A stretch of 64,000 nt of DNA from Salibacterium aidingense DSM 18341 (GCF_000429685.1 NZ_AUCI01000007.1:62001-126000); one strand, 5' to 3'. Positions 17,020-27,010 are shown, numbered from the stretch's first letter. Notes: generated from the sequence alone by a model not told the origin. Program-made: numbers and translations.

Positions 17020-19071
17020 TTAGACGACTTTTCTTTCCCAAAAACGATGGGAAGCGACAGCTTTTACAAAGTCTGCTGTAAAGGAAGATGGATCCTCCCC
17101 TTTTAATACCCCCGGATAATTATCGAGTCCTGTTTCTTCCAGCCATGATTTACCTTCATGGGTGGCACCGATAGGTTTATAGTGGGAGAATGTTTCCTTG
17201 ATAAAATCGTGGGTTTTCTTCTTAAACGTTTCATCTGTCTGGCTGCCCCCCACCACATATAACGCATCAAACAAAAGGGAGTCGGCTGTCAGGAACGTGT
17301 GCTGTACTTCAAGCTCCGGCCCGTCGCTTGCTTTACAGGTGCCCAGTCTGCTGCTGATGACTTCCGGGTGGATGCCTTCTTTTTTCAAACCAGCCAGTAC
17401 TTCATTTACTTCGCTTCCTTTAAATCCTTCTCCGACAATGACACCGACTTTGCGGGTATCTGGTTTAAATTTCGTATTCTGCTGGCTTAATGCCGGCGAA
17501 GACTTTGTGACATCAGATCCGCCCTCTTGCGGCACTCTCACTCCGAGTGCTTTTGCCACAGGCTGGGCAAGGTCAAGGGAGATATTAGAAAGCATATCCA
17601 CCACCTGCTGCTGCACAGAAGTACTTTCACATTTGCCGAGCTCAAAACTGAAGCCGCCAATAATGTGTTGTTTTTCTACATCGCTCATGCTGTTCCAGAA
17701 TAACGCTGCCTGGGAGAAGTGGTCTCTGAAGCTATCACTTCTGGCTCTGATTTTGTGTCCTTCCACTTTTTCCTGATAATGAACGTAACCGCCTTCCTCT
17801 TCGCTGGCTGGCTCCGGGGTGTTATCAGCGAGTGAGTTTTTGTGGTAGCTGACCTGGCCGGTATTAATCGTCATACGGCCCTGCGCATCCCGCTGGTTGT
17901 TGTGGAAGGGGCAGACTGGACGATTAATCGGAAGTTCATGGAAGTTAGGACCGCCGAGTCTTGAAATCTGCGTATCGGTATAGGAGAACAAGCGTCCCTG
18001 CAGCAATGGATCATTGGAAAAATCAATACCTGAGACCACATGTCCCGGATGGAAAGCAGCCTGTTCTGTTTCTGCGAATACGTTATCTACGTTCCGATTC
18101 AAGGTCAATTTACCGACTTTTTTAACTGGGACGTCTTCTTCCGGCCACACTTTTGTTGGATCTAAAATATCGAAATCAAACTTGAATTCTTCGTCTTCTC
18201 TAATGATTTGAAACCCGAGTTCCCATTCGGGGTAATCGCCGTTTTCAATCGCTTCATATAAATCACGACGGTGGAAATCGATATCTTTGCCGGAAAGTTT
18301 CTGGGCTTCATCCCACACGAGAGAATGAACGCCGAGAACCGGCTTCCAGTGAAATTTAACAAAATGGGCTTCTCCTTTGTCGTTTACAAGCCGAAACGTA
18401 TGAACGCCGAATCCTTCCATCATGCGGAAGCTTCGCGGAATACCGCGGTCCGACATCGCCCACATCGCCATATGGGCAGATTCCTGGTTGTTTGCGACGA
18501 AATCCCAGAACGTGTCATGCGCAGACCCGCCCTGTGGCATTTCATTATGAGGTTCCGGTTTCACGGCATGAACAAGATCCGGAAATTTCATGGCATCCTG
18601 GATAAAAAAGATTGGAATATTGTTTCCTACTAAATCAAAATTGCCTTCATCTGTATAAAACTTTGTCGCAAATCCCCGTACGTCCCTTACGGTATCAGGA
18701 GATCCTTTCGAGCCCTGTACCGTAGAAAACCGGACGAATACAGGTGTTGTTTTGTTCGGATCTGTTAAAAAATCGGCTTTGGTGTAGTCTTTCATTGAAT
18801 CATCATACACTTGAAATTCGCCATGAGCCGCATAACCGCGGGCGTGCACAATCCGTTCCGGAATACGTTCATGGTCGAAATGAGTCATCTTTTCTCTAAA
18901 ATGAAAGTCTTCCATTAACGTAGGACCGCGTTCCCCCGCTTTTAAGGAAAACTCATCCTCCGACACTTTCTGACCTTGGTTGGTCGTCATTTTTTTTCCC
19001 TGGTCATACGCTCTGTATCCTTCCAGCTGTTCATCTTTACGAGTCTTGTTATGGTTACGATGTTCACTCAT
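17020..19071 (-). CDS. katE: large-subunit (clade 2) catalase
   Basis: 683 residues, the length of HPII-type catalases. The core holds the active-site His76 (RIVHARG), the GNN motif near 149-151, RFSTVQGSKGSPDTVRD, and the proximal heme Tyr364 (RLFSYTDTQISRLGGPNF). A C-terminal flavodoxin/DJ-1-like domain (about 530-683, VGVIVGEGFKGSEV) is typical of this clade. It splits hydrogen peroxide to water and oxygen. GGGAGGTT precedes the ATG. A sigma-B promoter at 19110-19136 places it in the general stress regulon, as in B. subtilis. Confidence 0.95.
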   Translation of the reverse strand: MSEHRNHNKTRKDEQLEGYRAYDQGKKMTTNQGQKVSEDEFSLKAGERGPTLMEDFHFREKMTHFDHERIPERIVHARGYAAHGEFQVYDDSMKDYTKADFLTDPNKTTPVFVRFSTVQGSKGSPDTVRDVRGFATKFYTDEGNFDLVGNNIPIFFIQDAMKFPDLVHAVKPEPHNEMPQGGSAHDTFWDFVANNQESAHMAMWAMSDRGIPRSFRMMEGFGVHTFRLVNDKGEAHFVKFHWKPVLGVHSLVWDEAQKLSGKDIDFHRRDLYEAIENGDYPEWELGFQIIREDEEFKFDFDILDPTKVWPEEDVPVKKVGKLTLNRNVDNVFAETEQAAFHPGHVVSGIDFSNDPLLQGRLFSYTDTQISRLGGPNFHELPINRPVCPFHNNQRDAQGRMTINTGQVSYHKNSLADNTPEPASEEEGGYVHYQEKVEGHKIRARSDSFRDHFSQAALFWNSMSDVEKQHIIGGFSFELGKCESTSVQQQVVDMLSNISLDLAQPVAKALGVRVPQEGGSDVTKSSPALSQQNTKFKPDTRKVGVIVGEGFKGSEVNEVLAGLKKEGIHPEVISSRLGTCKASDGPELEVQHTFLTADSLLFDALYVVGGSQTDETFKKKTHDFIKETFSHYKPIGATHEGKSWLEETGLDNYPGVLKGEDPSSFTADFVKAVASHRFWERKVV

Positions 19072-19109
19072 TATGTTGAACCTCCCTTAAGGAAAGAATC
19101 TATGAACTT

Positions 19110-19136
19110 TTACCCGGCAGGACCTCACGGTTAAAC
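19110..19136 (-). promoter_or_regulatory. sigma-B promoter of katE
   Basis: GTTTAA (19136-19131), 15-bp spacer, GGGTAA (19115-19110), close to the sigma-B consensus GTTTAA-N12-15-GGGTAT. The start would be near 19103, about 30 bases before the ATG. Confidence 0.8.
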
Positions 19137-19241
19137 ATAAACTCCTGGAAAAATTACAAAACCCCTGAGGGAAAAAGCTCTGCGTTTTCATTTCCCGTAA
19201 AGTAGTTTCATAGTACAATTTTGGAAGAAAGGAGTCGTTTG

Positions 19242-19991
19242 ATGTTTGATTTAAGTGTGGTACATATCATTCTTGTCCTAATATGCGCTCTTTTGATAGG
19301 AGTGGCAAAAACGGGACTGCCGACCTTAGGGATCCTGGTTGTAGCTGTGATGGCATCGATCTTTCCGGCAAGAGAGTCCATTGGAATTGTCCTGCCGATG
19401 CTGATAACGGCCGATGTAATCGCAGTAACCTACTATCGGCGCAATGTCAATTGGAAAACACTGTTTCGGCTCGTCCCCTGGGTCCTGGGTGGTCTTTTTC
19501 TTGGATTTATTGTTCTGTTTTTCGTGGAAGCGAGCCGCCCGATAGAAATCATGCTGGGTGGTATTATTCTTCTGATGATAGGCATTCAGCTTTCGAGGGA
19601 ACGCTGGGGAGCATCCTGGACAGAAAATATCCCCCAATCCACCTGGTTTGCGGCTGGCATGGGAACACTTGCCGGGTTTACGACAATGATCGGTAATGCC
19701 GCGGGACCGGTTATGGCAATTTTTTTACTGGCGATTGCTCTACCCAAACAGGAATTTATAGGGACTGGGGCCTGGTTTTTTATATCGGTTAACCTCATTA
19801 AAGTACCAATGTATGCCATACTTGGGCTGATCACACCAGCGTCACTTACGTTTAATTTATGGCTCGCTCCCGTCATTCTGCTCGGTACTTATCTAGGTAT
19901 TAAATGTCTGCCGCTTATCCCGCAGCGGACTTTTAATATCGCCGTCCTCGTCCTTGCTGTTTTTGGAGGGGTAAGGTTGTTAGTGGGGTAA
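19242..19991 (+). CDS. TauE/SafE family sulfite-exporter-like membrane protein
   Basis: 249 residues and about eight membrane helices, with the paired half-motifs of the TauE/SafE (DUF81) family: GVAKTGLPTLGILVVAVMA (about 21-39) and GFTTMIGNAAGPVMAIFLL in the second half. Members export sulfite, sulfoacetate or other organosulfur anions. The ATG at 19242 follows AAAGGAG by seven bases; an in-frame TTG at 19221 is unlikely. It lies divergent from katE and 80 bp before a Rieske oxidoreductase gene. A link to sulfite made for CysJI is possible but the genes are 8 kb apart. Confidence 0.85.
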   Translation: MFDLSVVHIILVLICALLIGVAKTGLPTLGILVVAVMASIFPARESIGIVLPMLITADVIAVTYYRRNVNWKTLFRLVPWVLGGLFLGFIVLFFVEASRPIEIMLGGIILLMIGIQLSRERWGASWTENIPQSTWFAAGMGTLAGFTTMIGNAAGPVMAIFLLAIALPKQEFIGTGAWFFISVNLIKVPMYAILGLITPASLTFNLWLAPVILLGTYLGIKCLPLIPQRTFNIAVLVLAVFGGVRLLVG

Positions 19992-20071
19992 CAAAATCTC
20001 CAGATCTCCAGCATAAATGGTTATCCTTCTGTAAAGAATAAACGGTAGATTAAGTCATGGAGGGATAATCA

Positions 20072-21634
20072 ATGTCATCACAACTGCCTCAATACCCCGA
20101 GCCTTATTGGAAAGATACAACCGAACTTCCTTCCTTTCACGCTCTGGAGGAAAATGAAAAAGCGGATGTTGTCCTCGTTGGAGGCGGTATTACCGGCCTG
20201 ACTACTGCCTCTCTTTTAGCAAAAGAAGGGCTGCAGGTAGTACTGCTCGAAGCAGGACGGATCTTGAACGGAACAACCGGCCATACCACGGCCAAAGTCA
20301 CCGCCCAGCACGGTCTCATTTACGATGAATTTATTCAACATATGGGACAAAGCAGCGCAAGACTTTACTATGAATCCCAGACCGAAGCGATGCAGTTCAT
20401 TGAACAGACCATTAAGGAAAAACAAATCGAATGTGACTTCCAAAAGGAAAAAGCATATTTATATGCGGAAAATGAAGAGGTTGGCCGCAAGCTTGAAAAA
20501 GAATATGAGGCGTATCAAAGGCTGCACATCGAAGGAGAGCTCGAGAACGATATACCATTTCCAATCGAGGTACATAGCGCTCTTTCTATGCCGGCGCAGG
20601 CCCGCTTTCACCCTTTGCAGTATGTAAAGCATTTGATCCAGGAGGTTGTGGATCACGGCGGACGGATTTATGAAAATACCACAGCTGTCAATATCGATAC
20701 CAAAGAAAATCAGGCGGCAGTGCTGACTAGAAACGATAAAAAAGTAACTGCTGACTCCATCATCAGCTGTACCCATTTTCCTTTTTACGAAGGGACTGGA
20801 TTCTATTCCGGACGAATGTATGCGGATCGTTCATATGTGATCGCTGTAAAAACAAACACGCCTTATCCCGGCGGAATGTATCTAAATGCAGGCGAGCCTT
20901 CCCGTTCGCTCCGCTCGGCTTCCATGAACGGTGAAGAGCTTATACTCGTGGGCGGGGAAAGCCATAAGACAGGACAAGGCAGAGACACCCTGGAACATTA
21001 TCAAGCCCTGCAGGAATTTGCCGGAAATTTGTTCGAAACCCCTGAGATCCTCTACCGGTGGTCGGCCCAGGATTTAACCACCCTTGATAAACTCCCTTAT
21101 ATTGGGGAAGTCACTACCACCCAGCCCAATGTTTTCATCGCCACCGGATTCCGGAAATGGGGCATGACAAACAGTACCGCTGCAGCACTGCTCCTGAAAG
21201 ACCTGGTTATTAAAAAAGAGAATCCTTACAGTGAACTGTACAGTCCCGCGAGGTTTTATGCTGATCCAAGCATCAAACAATTTTTTAAAGAAAATATAGA
21301 TGTCACCAAACATTTAATTAAAGGAAAACTGGAAATGCCGTCTTCCTCTATTGAAGGGTTAGCCAATGATGACGCAGCTGTTTTTATGGCGGATGGGCAG
21401 CGTAAAGGCGCTTATAAAGACAAAGAGGGACAGCTGTTTATTGTTGATACGACCTGTACACACGTTGGATGTGAAGTGGAATGGAATCACGGCGACAGAA
21501 CGTGGGACTGCCCCTGCCACGGCTCCCGCTTCTCCTACACTGGAGAAGTCATCGAAGGACCGGCGGAGAAACCGCTCCAAAAACACAACCACTCTATGCT
21601 CGACAACCTGACAAGTAAGCATTCAGGGTATTAA
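20072..21634 (+). CDS. yhfW: FAD-dependent oxidoreductase with C-terminal Rieske domain, YhfW-like
   Basis: 520 residues. An N-terminal DAO-type FAD domain (VVLVGGGITGLTTASLLAKEG, about 34-54; NGTTGHTTAKVTAQHG) is fused to a Rieske [2Fe-2S] domain at about 440-500 with CTHVGC and CPCHGS, supplying the two Cys and two His ligands. The arrangement is that of B. subtilis YhfW. Its substrate is not known; the combination suggests an electron-transfer dehydrogenase or oxidase. GGAGGGATAATCA precedes the ATG. A weak hairpin with CCGCT/AGCGG arms at 21660-21690 may end transcription. Confidence 0.85.
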   Translation: MSSQLPQYPEPYWKDTTELPSFHALEENEKADVVLVGGGITGLTTASLLAKEGLQVVLLEAGRILNGTTGHTTAKVTAQHGLIYDEFIQHMGQSSARLYYESQTEAMQFIEQTIKEKQIECDFQKEKAYLYAENEEVGRKLEKEYEAYQRLHIEGELENDIPFPIEVHSALSMPAQARFHPLQYVKHLIQEVVDHGGRIYENTTAVNIDTKENQAAVLTRNDKKVTADSIISCTHFPFYEGTGFYSGRMYADRSYVIAVKTNTPYPGGMYLNAGEPSRSLRSASMNGEELILVGGESHKTGQGRDTLEHYQALQEFAGNLFETPEILYRWSAQDLTTLDKLPYIGEVTTTQPNVFIATGFRKWGMTNSTAAALLLKDLVIKKENPYSELYSPARFYADPSIKQFFKENIDVTKHLIKGKLEMPSSSIEGLANDDAAVFMADGQRKGAYKDKEGQLFIVDTTCTHVGCEVEWNHGDRTWDCPCHGSRFSYTGEVIEGPAEKPLQKHNHSMLDNLTSKHSGY

Positions 21635-21864
21635 AAAGAGACGAAGCTTCAACTGAAGCCGCTGAAAAGTATAAAGAATTTAGCGGAGCTGCCTTTTTAT
21701 AAAGTGCCTAAAATAAAGAGAACGGGGAGCCCTATGCAGGCTTACGCTTCGGGCTCCGTCTGCAAAATCTTTCCTGACTTCTTTTTCCGCAGGACCTGCT
21801 CCGCTCTCACCTTCCGACCTTTTCAGCGGTTTCCTCCATCTTCGTCTTTTTGCCTCCGTTTTTT

Positions 21865-22551
21865 TTATAACCAAGTGGTCAGATCACTCACCGGAACCCC
21901 CGTCCACAACAGCAGGCCCCAGCCAAAGAAAACAATCCCCTGGCCTAGAAAAAATATTCCCCATATGGGAGTTGGAATAAAGGTGATGCGGGCTAGAATG
22001 GAAGCATCCCCAGCTTGTTCAGGACGTCTGAAACTAAGAAGAAATACGTGCCAGCAGCTGATGAAAGCCTGGACCAGAAGAACCAGGCCGCCTGCACTTA
22101 AGACCGTTTCTAAGACTTGAAACCATTCATAATACCATACGAGCAGCCCGCCTCCTAATAGAGAAAGCACCCAGAAGACCCCGAACGGGTTTCGAATCCA
22201 GAAAAATAAACTAAATAAAAGCAGCCCAAGGAGGCAGAGGCCCAATCCTGCAAACCAATCTAGGGAAAGCCCGTAGATAAACAAAACGGAGACGATGGAA
22301 GCGAAGGGATAGCCGGCAAGAGAAGTAATCAATAAGCCGGGTTTGTGATGACGGGTACCAGCAGCACCTTCCCTGCTGGAAAAAAGTGAAATAGAGGAAA
22401 CATGGCCCCCGGTTAATAAAGCCGCAGCGGCGTGTCCGCATTCATGAACAAGGGTATGAAACGTAGATAAATACGTACCGATAACAGGGAGATATAATAC
22501 CGCAGCAGCCGCTGCAACAGCCAGCAGGGAGAGAAATATTTCCACAACCAC
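21865..22551 (-). CDS. M50-family (site-2-protease-like) membrane metallopeptidase
   Basis: 228 residues, several membrane helices. The zinc motif HExxH occurs as LVHECGHAAAALL (about 34-46) inside or next to the second helix, as in the compact M50B/YwhC-like proteins. No PDZ or CBS domain is visible. Family function: intramembrane cleavage of regulatory proteins, or none known for short members. It lies 7 bp after an MFS gene in a leftward operon with a flavoprotein. The 230 bases between it and yhfW hold an unassigned GGAGCCC/GGGCTCC hairpin (21729-21760) and nothing else I can name. Confidence 0.75.
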   Translation of the reverse strand: MVVEIFLSLLAVAAAAAVLYLPVIGTYLSTFHTLVHECGHAAAALLTGGHVSSISLFSSREGAAGTRHHKPGLLITSLAGYPFASIVSVLFIYGLSLDWFAGLGLCLLGLLLFSLFFWIRNPFGVFWVLSLLGGGLLVWYYEWFQVLETVLSAGGLVLLVQAFISCWHVFLLSFRRPEQAGDASILARITFIPTPIWGIFFLGQGIVFFGWGLLLWTGVPVSDLTTWL

Positions 22552-22558
22552 ACCTCCT

Positions 22559-23776
22559 TTACGCGTCGTTTTTGAGTCTGCGTTTTAAAGTAACCATTGA
22601 TAAAAAAGCAAGGAGGGGCCCCGGAAGAAGAAGTAAAAAAGCGAACTGCCATCCGATCCAAGCCTGTATCCAGGCGGTCAGCCAGATAATGATAATGGTA
22701 AGAGCATAACCGACGGCTAATTGAAAGGTCAAAGCCGAGCCTATGTATCTGGGATCTGCATGTTCTGTAACTAACGCTGAAAATTGAGCGGAATCGGCAA
22801 TAATGGTAATTCCCCACACCATTCCCGCTATAGCAATCAGCCAGGCAGGAGCCCCATAAAGAAAACCGATAATGAATGTCATCGTTCCTGAAATACCAAG
22901 GGCGCCCATCGCCAGTGTTTCCCTCCCTATACGATCGGCAAGAATGCCTCCGGCCCAGGCTCCTAAAGAGCCAGATCCAATGATAATAAAGGTCAGAGCA
23001 GAAGCCAATATGGAAGGAGATTCCTGACCGCTTTCTTTAAAACTGTTTGTTAGAAATAGAGCCAGCCACGTCCACATGGCATACAGTTCCCAGGAATGTC
23101 CGAAATACCCGTAGTTTGCCAGTCTCACCGATTTATTTTTTAAAACCAGTGGAATCGCACGAGGGTTAAAACCACCTGATTTGGAGTGATGCGGACCGGG
23201 CGGCACCATCCCTTTCACTAGTATTCCAGCCAGGATCGAGCAAATGCCGGCAAGAAAAAGCACGGTTTCCCAGGAAGCAGCGGCCGATATCCGAAAAAGA
23301 TGAGGAGCGGCAGAACCAAGAGTCAGAGCTCCCACAACCGCACCCAGCGCCATCCCCCTCCCCTTACGAAACCAGCTTGACGCGAGTTTAAGTCCGGGGC
23401 CGTATACCCCCGCCAGCGCCATTCCCGTCATAAAACGGCATAATAGAATAATAGACAGGACAGAAGGCAGATAAACCACAAGAATGGTTGTCCCCCCAGC
23501 TAAACAAGCGGACCAAAAAAAAAGCTGGTTTGGGAGTATACGATCCGGAAGGTTTAAAAAGGCAGAAAGCAGGGCCCCGGCTACAAATCCAGCCTGCACC
23601 ATCATAGTGATAAGACTCGTTTCCATGTCATTCAACTGCCATATTCCTGTTATTTCCGGAAGGATTGCTGTTCCTGCAAACCAGGTGGCCATTGCTCCAG
23701 TCATCGCAGCGGCTAAAGCAACAAGCTTCAAGGGGGCGTCTTTCTTATTTTTTTCCGCATTGAAATAATCACTCAT
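22559..23776 (-). CDS. MFS transporter
   Basis: 405 residues with about 12 membrane segments. The fold resembles cyanate/nitrate-type or general MFS carriers; motifs such as RFMTGMALAGVYGPGLKL and WFRKGRGMALG in helices 4-5 are seen in that group. Substrate unknown. Its neighbours in the same leftward unit are a flavoprotein (35 bp upstream) and an M50 peptidase (7 bp downstream). Confidence 0.8.
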   Translation of the reverse strand: MSDYFNAEKNKKDAPLKLVALAAAMTGAMATWFAGTAILPEITGIWQLNDMETSLITMMVQAGFVAGALLSAFLNLPDRILPNQLFFWSACLAGGTTILVVYLPSVLSIILLCRFMTGMALAGVYGPGLKLASSWFRKGRGMALGAVVGALTLGSAAPHLFRISAAASWETVLFLAGICSILAGILVKGMVPPGPHHSKSGGFNPRAIPLVLKNKSVRLANYGYFGHSWELYAMWTWLALFLTNSFKESGQESPSILASALTFIIIGSGSLGAWAGGILADRIGRETLAMGALGISGTMTFIIGFLYGAPAWLIAIAGMVWGITIIADSAQFSALVTEHADPRYIGSALTFQLAVGYALTIIIIWLTAWIQAWIGWQFAFLLLLPGPLLAFLSMVTLKRRLKNDA

Positions 23777-23811
23777 AGATACTATCCCCTGATTCGATTA
23801 TGAAAATAGAA

Positions 23812-24897
23812 TTATTTCATCCATACAAAAGGACGGAGAAGAAAACTGCCTGCCCTTACGATGTTTCTGTCTGTAGAAAATAACCGTTCTCCAATACGCC
23901 CATCCAATTGCTTCACAATAAAATTAAAAGCGTCATTATTTAATGTTTCCATTCCCCGGCGAAGAATGAACGAGTCGTGAAAGCTTTTTCGCAACGGCCT
24001 GGTGTAATCTTCGTATTTTCCATAACCGCAAATATCATAGGCGGCATAAATACCTGTCAGGATGGATTCAAACTGGCCGAAACCTAAAAATGGCATGATG
24101 GCGCCAAAGCAGTTGCCGGTAAAAAAGGTATTTCCGATACGCGGCGCGTGACAAAGGCCGATTTTATAATTCGTAATTTGAAATTGATCCGTGACGTGAA
24201 GATGCTGATTCACTTGAGCACAGGCGGAATTCAAAAGCAGCGCCCATTGCTTTTCTGTCTGTTCTTTTGAAGCAGAAACAGCATCCGGATATGCCATAAC
24301 GAGGTTTGCTTTTGAAGAGGAAAGCGGAAGAAGGTAAGCATATCCGTTGGGAGCTATATCATTATTAAGCCAGACCCGGACGTGGTCGTTGTCAAATTCT
24401 CCTTCCACGATGGCACCTTTAAGGGAGACGGATAATTTTTCGGTGAAATTCCGCAGTTTTTCCGCATACGAGGCGTCCCCGGGGGCCAGTATGACATGTG
24501 TATATTCCCGAAGCATACTTTCATAAGACTTACTGGCATGGAACTGTATATCGGTTTGAAGCTGATCTGTTAACTGGTTTTCCAAAGACAAACGATGCCG
24601 GCCCCTGATATTAATGAATCCAGTTTGCGCATCAATAATCGCATTTTCGTTTTCCGAATGAAAGGATAACCGGTTAATCGGGCTGACTGGTTGAATATAC
24701 AGCTGAAACTCTTCTGCCAGGTAACGAACTACATCATCGATCGGTTTGGTAAGAAAGGACATAAATGCTTCCCCGTTCACAAAACGGTCCCCGGTCCGGC
24801 TTCTTTTTTCAAAAATAGTGGGGGTAATGCCGTTTCTTTCCAGCATTATGGCACAGCTTAATCCTGACAAACCTGCCCCCATAATAGCCACTTTCAT
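23812..24897 (-). CDS. FAD-dependent oxidoreductase, geranylgeranyl-reductase-like
   Basis: 361 residues from the ATG at 24897 (GGAG eight bases upstream; a start at 24918 is less likely). The N-terminus is a Rossmann FAD motif (VAIMGAGLSGLSCAIMLERNG), and a GNCFGAIMPFLGFGQ segment near 265 matches the second FAD-binding motif of GGR/PHBH-like flavoproteins. Such enzymes hydroxylate or reduce lipophilic substrates; the substrate is unknown. First gene of a likely operon with an MFS carrier and an M50 peptidase. Confidence 0.75.
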   Translation of the reverse strand: MKVAIMGAGLSGLSCAIMLERNGITPTIFEKRSRTGDRFVNGEAFMSFLTKPIDDVVRYLAEEFQLYIQPVSPINRLSFHSENENAIIDAQTGFINIRGRHRLSLENQLTDQLQTDIQFHASKSYESMLREYTHVILAPGDASYAEKLRNFTEKLSVSLKGAIVEGEFDNDHVRVWLNNDIAPNGYAYLLPLSSSKANLVMAYPDAVSASKEQTEKQWALLLNSACAQVNQHLHVTDQFQITNYKIGLCHAPRIGNTFFTGNCFGAIMPFLGFGQFESILTGIYAAYDICGYGKYEDYTRPLRKSFHDSFILRRGMETLNNDAFNFIVKQLDGRIGERLFSTDRNIVRAGSFLLRPFVWMK

Positions 24898-24969
24898 AAA
24901 AATCACTCCACGTATCATTTCTTTTCATTGTTTGATACCTGTTCATTTTTATGAAAGGTTTTTTGTCTT

Positions 24970-25821
24970 TTATTTTGTTCGAATCGTACCGCTTTTCGTT
25001 TGTTCGATCAAGCCTCTTTTCATTAATCGGCCGACAGCACGTTTGAAGGCTGCTTTACTGATATGAAATGTTTCCTGTATTGCCTCGGGATCACTCTTGT
25101 CGCTGAATGGGATTTCTCCGCGGTGGCGGGATAAGTGCAGCAGAATAGCGTGGGCATCCTCGTCCATACTCTCTAATTTATCAGGCCGCTGGGATATATT
25201 GATGGTTCCATCGTCTTTCACATCAATGACTCTTGCCTCTATCTCTTCCCCCATCCTCGGTTCTGCTCTTCGTTCCTGGTGATGAAGAAAAGCCCGGACC
25301 TGTCCATCAGTCCAAATGAAAGATCCTACTTTGCCGGCACGGTACACCCGGCCGGTGACGTGTTCGTTTAACATATCTTTGGACGCAGAGATGGATTGCT
25401 CCAAAATGACGTTTTCCTTTGCCGGTCTGGCTAGCAGCCGGCCCTGTTTGTCTTTGCTCAATATAACGTACAATTGGTCATTTGGCTGCGGCCACACGTC
25501 CTGCATAAACGGAAGATCATCTTTTGGAACGAGAATATCCTTTGGTAGATGAAGGTTCACAAACACTCCTAACGCTGGTACCACAGCTGCAACATCAGCC
25601 CAGCCATACGAAGCCGCCGTGGCTTCCGGAAGCCGCATGGTGGCAGCCGGCTTGCCGGCTTTATCTGTATATATAAAGACGTTTATCGAATCTCCGATAT
25701 TTAAATCATCCACAGCTTCCTCCTCCGGGAGTCTAACATGATGAGTCCCGAGATTAAGAAGGTACGACTTTTGTTGTTTTTCCATAACAGTGGCCGTTTG
25801 AATCGTGCCTGGTTCTATCAT
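24970..25821 (-). CDS. cvfB: S1-domain RNA-binding protein CvfB (YitL)
   Basis: 283 residues, the usual CvfB length. Several S1-like OB folds can be followed (for example GDSINVFIYTDKAGKPAATMRLP near 43-65 and GEEIEARVIDVKDDGTINISQ near 190-212) and a C-terminal winged helix (FHISKAAFKRAVGRLMKRGLIEQ). Family role: RNA binding that affects virulence and other gene expression in Staphylococcus; unknown in Bacillus. Starts 3 bp after the ypcP stop, so the two are co-transcribed. Confidence 0.9.
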   Translation of the reverse strand: MIEPGTIQTATVMEKQQKSYLLNLGTHHVRLPEEEAVDDLNIGDSINVFIYTDKAGKPAATMRLPEATAASYGWADVAAVVPALGVFVNLHLPKDILVPKDDLPFMQDVWPQPNDQLYVILSKDKQGRLLARPAKENVILEQSISASKDMLNEHVTGRVYRAGKVGSFIWTDGQVRAFLHHQERRAEPRMGEEIEARVIDVKDDGTINISQRPDKLESMDEDAHAILLHLSRHRGEIPFSDKSDPEAIQETFHISKAAFKRAVGRLMKRGLIEQTKSGTIRTK

Positions 25822-25824
25822 ACT

Positions 25825-26712
25825 TTACCCGCTTTCTTTTTCTATTTGAAACAAGGAGGGAAGGGGAATGTTCATCCCCATTTCTGTCAGGGTGTGAGCT
25901 GCTTTCTCCGGACTTGCGTTCCATGCCGCTTCTTCAAGGGAATAATCGACGGGAGCGTCCGTTCTTATTTCTGCCAGTTTTCTTGATAAATGAAGCATAT
26001 CCAAGTCCGATTCGATTTTCTTTTTCAAACCAGAAGGCAGGTTTTCCAGCTGGTTCAGCAGAGATTCAATGGTTTCATACTCCTGAAGGAGCTTTAAAGA
26101 TGTTTTCTCTCCTATACCTTTGACGCCGGGATAATTATCACTTGAATCCCCCATGAGTCCCTTCATATCTATGATTTGTTCTGCCGTACAGCCTTTATGC
26201 GAAAAAATATTAGATTCATCAAATAACTCATAGTTCCCTCTGCCTTTTTTCATGATCGCAATCGTTATGTTCGTTTCAATAAGCTGCAGCAGATCCTGAT
26301 CTCCCGTCAAAATCATAACGTTGTATGGAGGAGCCAGCTGTTTTGCAAGGGTGCCAATACAATCATCCGCTTCAAAATCCGCCACCCCAATGTTGGGCAC
26401 ATCAAAACCGGCCATCGCTTCTTTGGCCAGATCGAATTGCGGAATGAGCTCCTCCGGGGGAGCGGAACGGTTTGCTTTATAAGGTGGATACAGAGAGGTG
26501 CGAAACGTCCGGCTGCCCATGTCCCAGCAGCATATCACATGACTGGGGTGAAAGGTGTCTACAGCATACAGAAAATGCTTGATAAATCCATTCACCCCAT
26601 TTGTAGGGGTCCCTTTTTCATTATACATGAAATTTCCATACACAGACGTTGCAAAAAATCCCCGGAACAGCAAAGCCATTCCATCTATCAGCAGCACTGG
26701 ATTTTTATTCAT
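25825..26712 (-). CDS. ypcP: 5'-3' exonuclease, PolA N-terminal-domain type (YpcP)
   Basis: 295 residues from the ATG at 26712, eight bases after GGAGG (an upstream in-frame start at 26742 is not supported). All acidic metal-site motifs of the flap/5' nuclease fold are visible: LLIDGMALLFRG, FEADDCIGTLA, LTGDQDLLQLI and MGDSSDNYPGVKGIGEKTSLKLL (helix-hairpin-helix). There is no polymerase domain. It removes RNA primers or flaps, alongside DNA polymerase I. Overlaps the regulation of cvfB. Confidence 0.9.
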   Translation of the reverse strand: MNKNPVLLIDGMALLFRGFFATSVYGNFMYNEKGTPTNGVNGFIKHFLYAVDTFHPSHVICCWDMGSRTFRTSLYPPYKANRSAPPEELIPQFDLAKEAMAGFDVPNIGVADFEADDCIGTLAKQLAPPYNVMILTGDQDLLQLIETNITIAIMKKGRGNYELFDESNIFSHKGCTAEQIIDMKGLMGDSSDNYPGVKGIGEKTSLKLLQEYETIESLLNQLENLPSGLKKKIESDLDMLHLSRKLAEIRTDAPVDYSLEEAAWNASPEKAAHTLTEMGMNIPLPSLFQIEKESG

Positions 26713-26777
26713 TTTCGTTGCCTCCTCCGCTACTTTTATCATAGAAAATACGAAAAGAAAATACGCTCCTTAAACTA

Positions 26778-26808
26778 AGAAAACCGCCAAAGAATTTGGC
26801 GGTTTTCT
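26778..26808 (-). terminator. terminator of the cold-shock gene
   Basis: Perfect 14-bp stem (26778-26791 with 26795-26808), 3-base loop, T-rich flanks, 5 bp past the csp stop codon. Confidence 0.85.
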
Positions 26809-26812
26809 GTTA

Positions 26813-27010
26813 TTACTTTTGAACGTTTGAAGCCTGTGGGCCGCGCTGCCCTTCTACAACTTCAAAAGAAACGCTTTGTCCCTCATCAAGTGTTTTAAAT
26901 CCTTCGTCTTGAATAGCGGAGAAATGAACAAACACATCGTCTGCACCTTCCCGTTCAATAAATCCAAATCCTTTTTCTGCGTTAAACCATTTTACTGTAC
27001 CTTGTTCCAT
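26813..27010 (-). CDS. csp: cold-shock protein (CspB/C/D type)
   Basis: 65 residues from the ATG at 27010 ([19 protein letters not shown]). RNP1 (KGFGFIE) and RNP2 (DVFVHFSAI) are intact. It is a single OB-fold single-stranded nucleic acid chaperone. GAAGGATTGG precedes the start. A leader of about 124 bases is typical of cold-induced csp genes and may fold differently at low temperature. Confidence 0.95.
   Translation of the reverse strand: MEQGTVKWFNAEKGFGFIEREGADDVFVHFSAIQDEGFKTLDEGQSVSFEVVEGQRGPQASNVQK

Noticed and set aside
19242-21634. TauE-YhfW as sulfur partners of cysJI
   Set aside because: 8 kb apart, no shared promoter; only a family resemblance.
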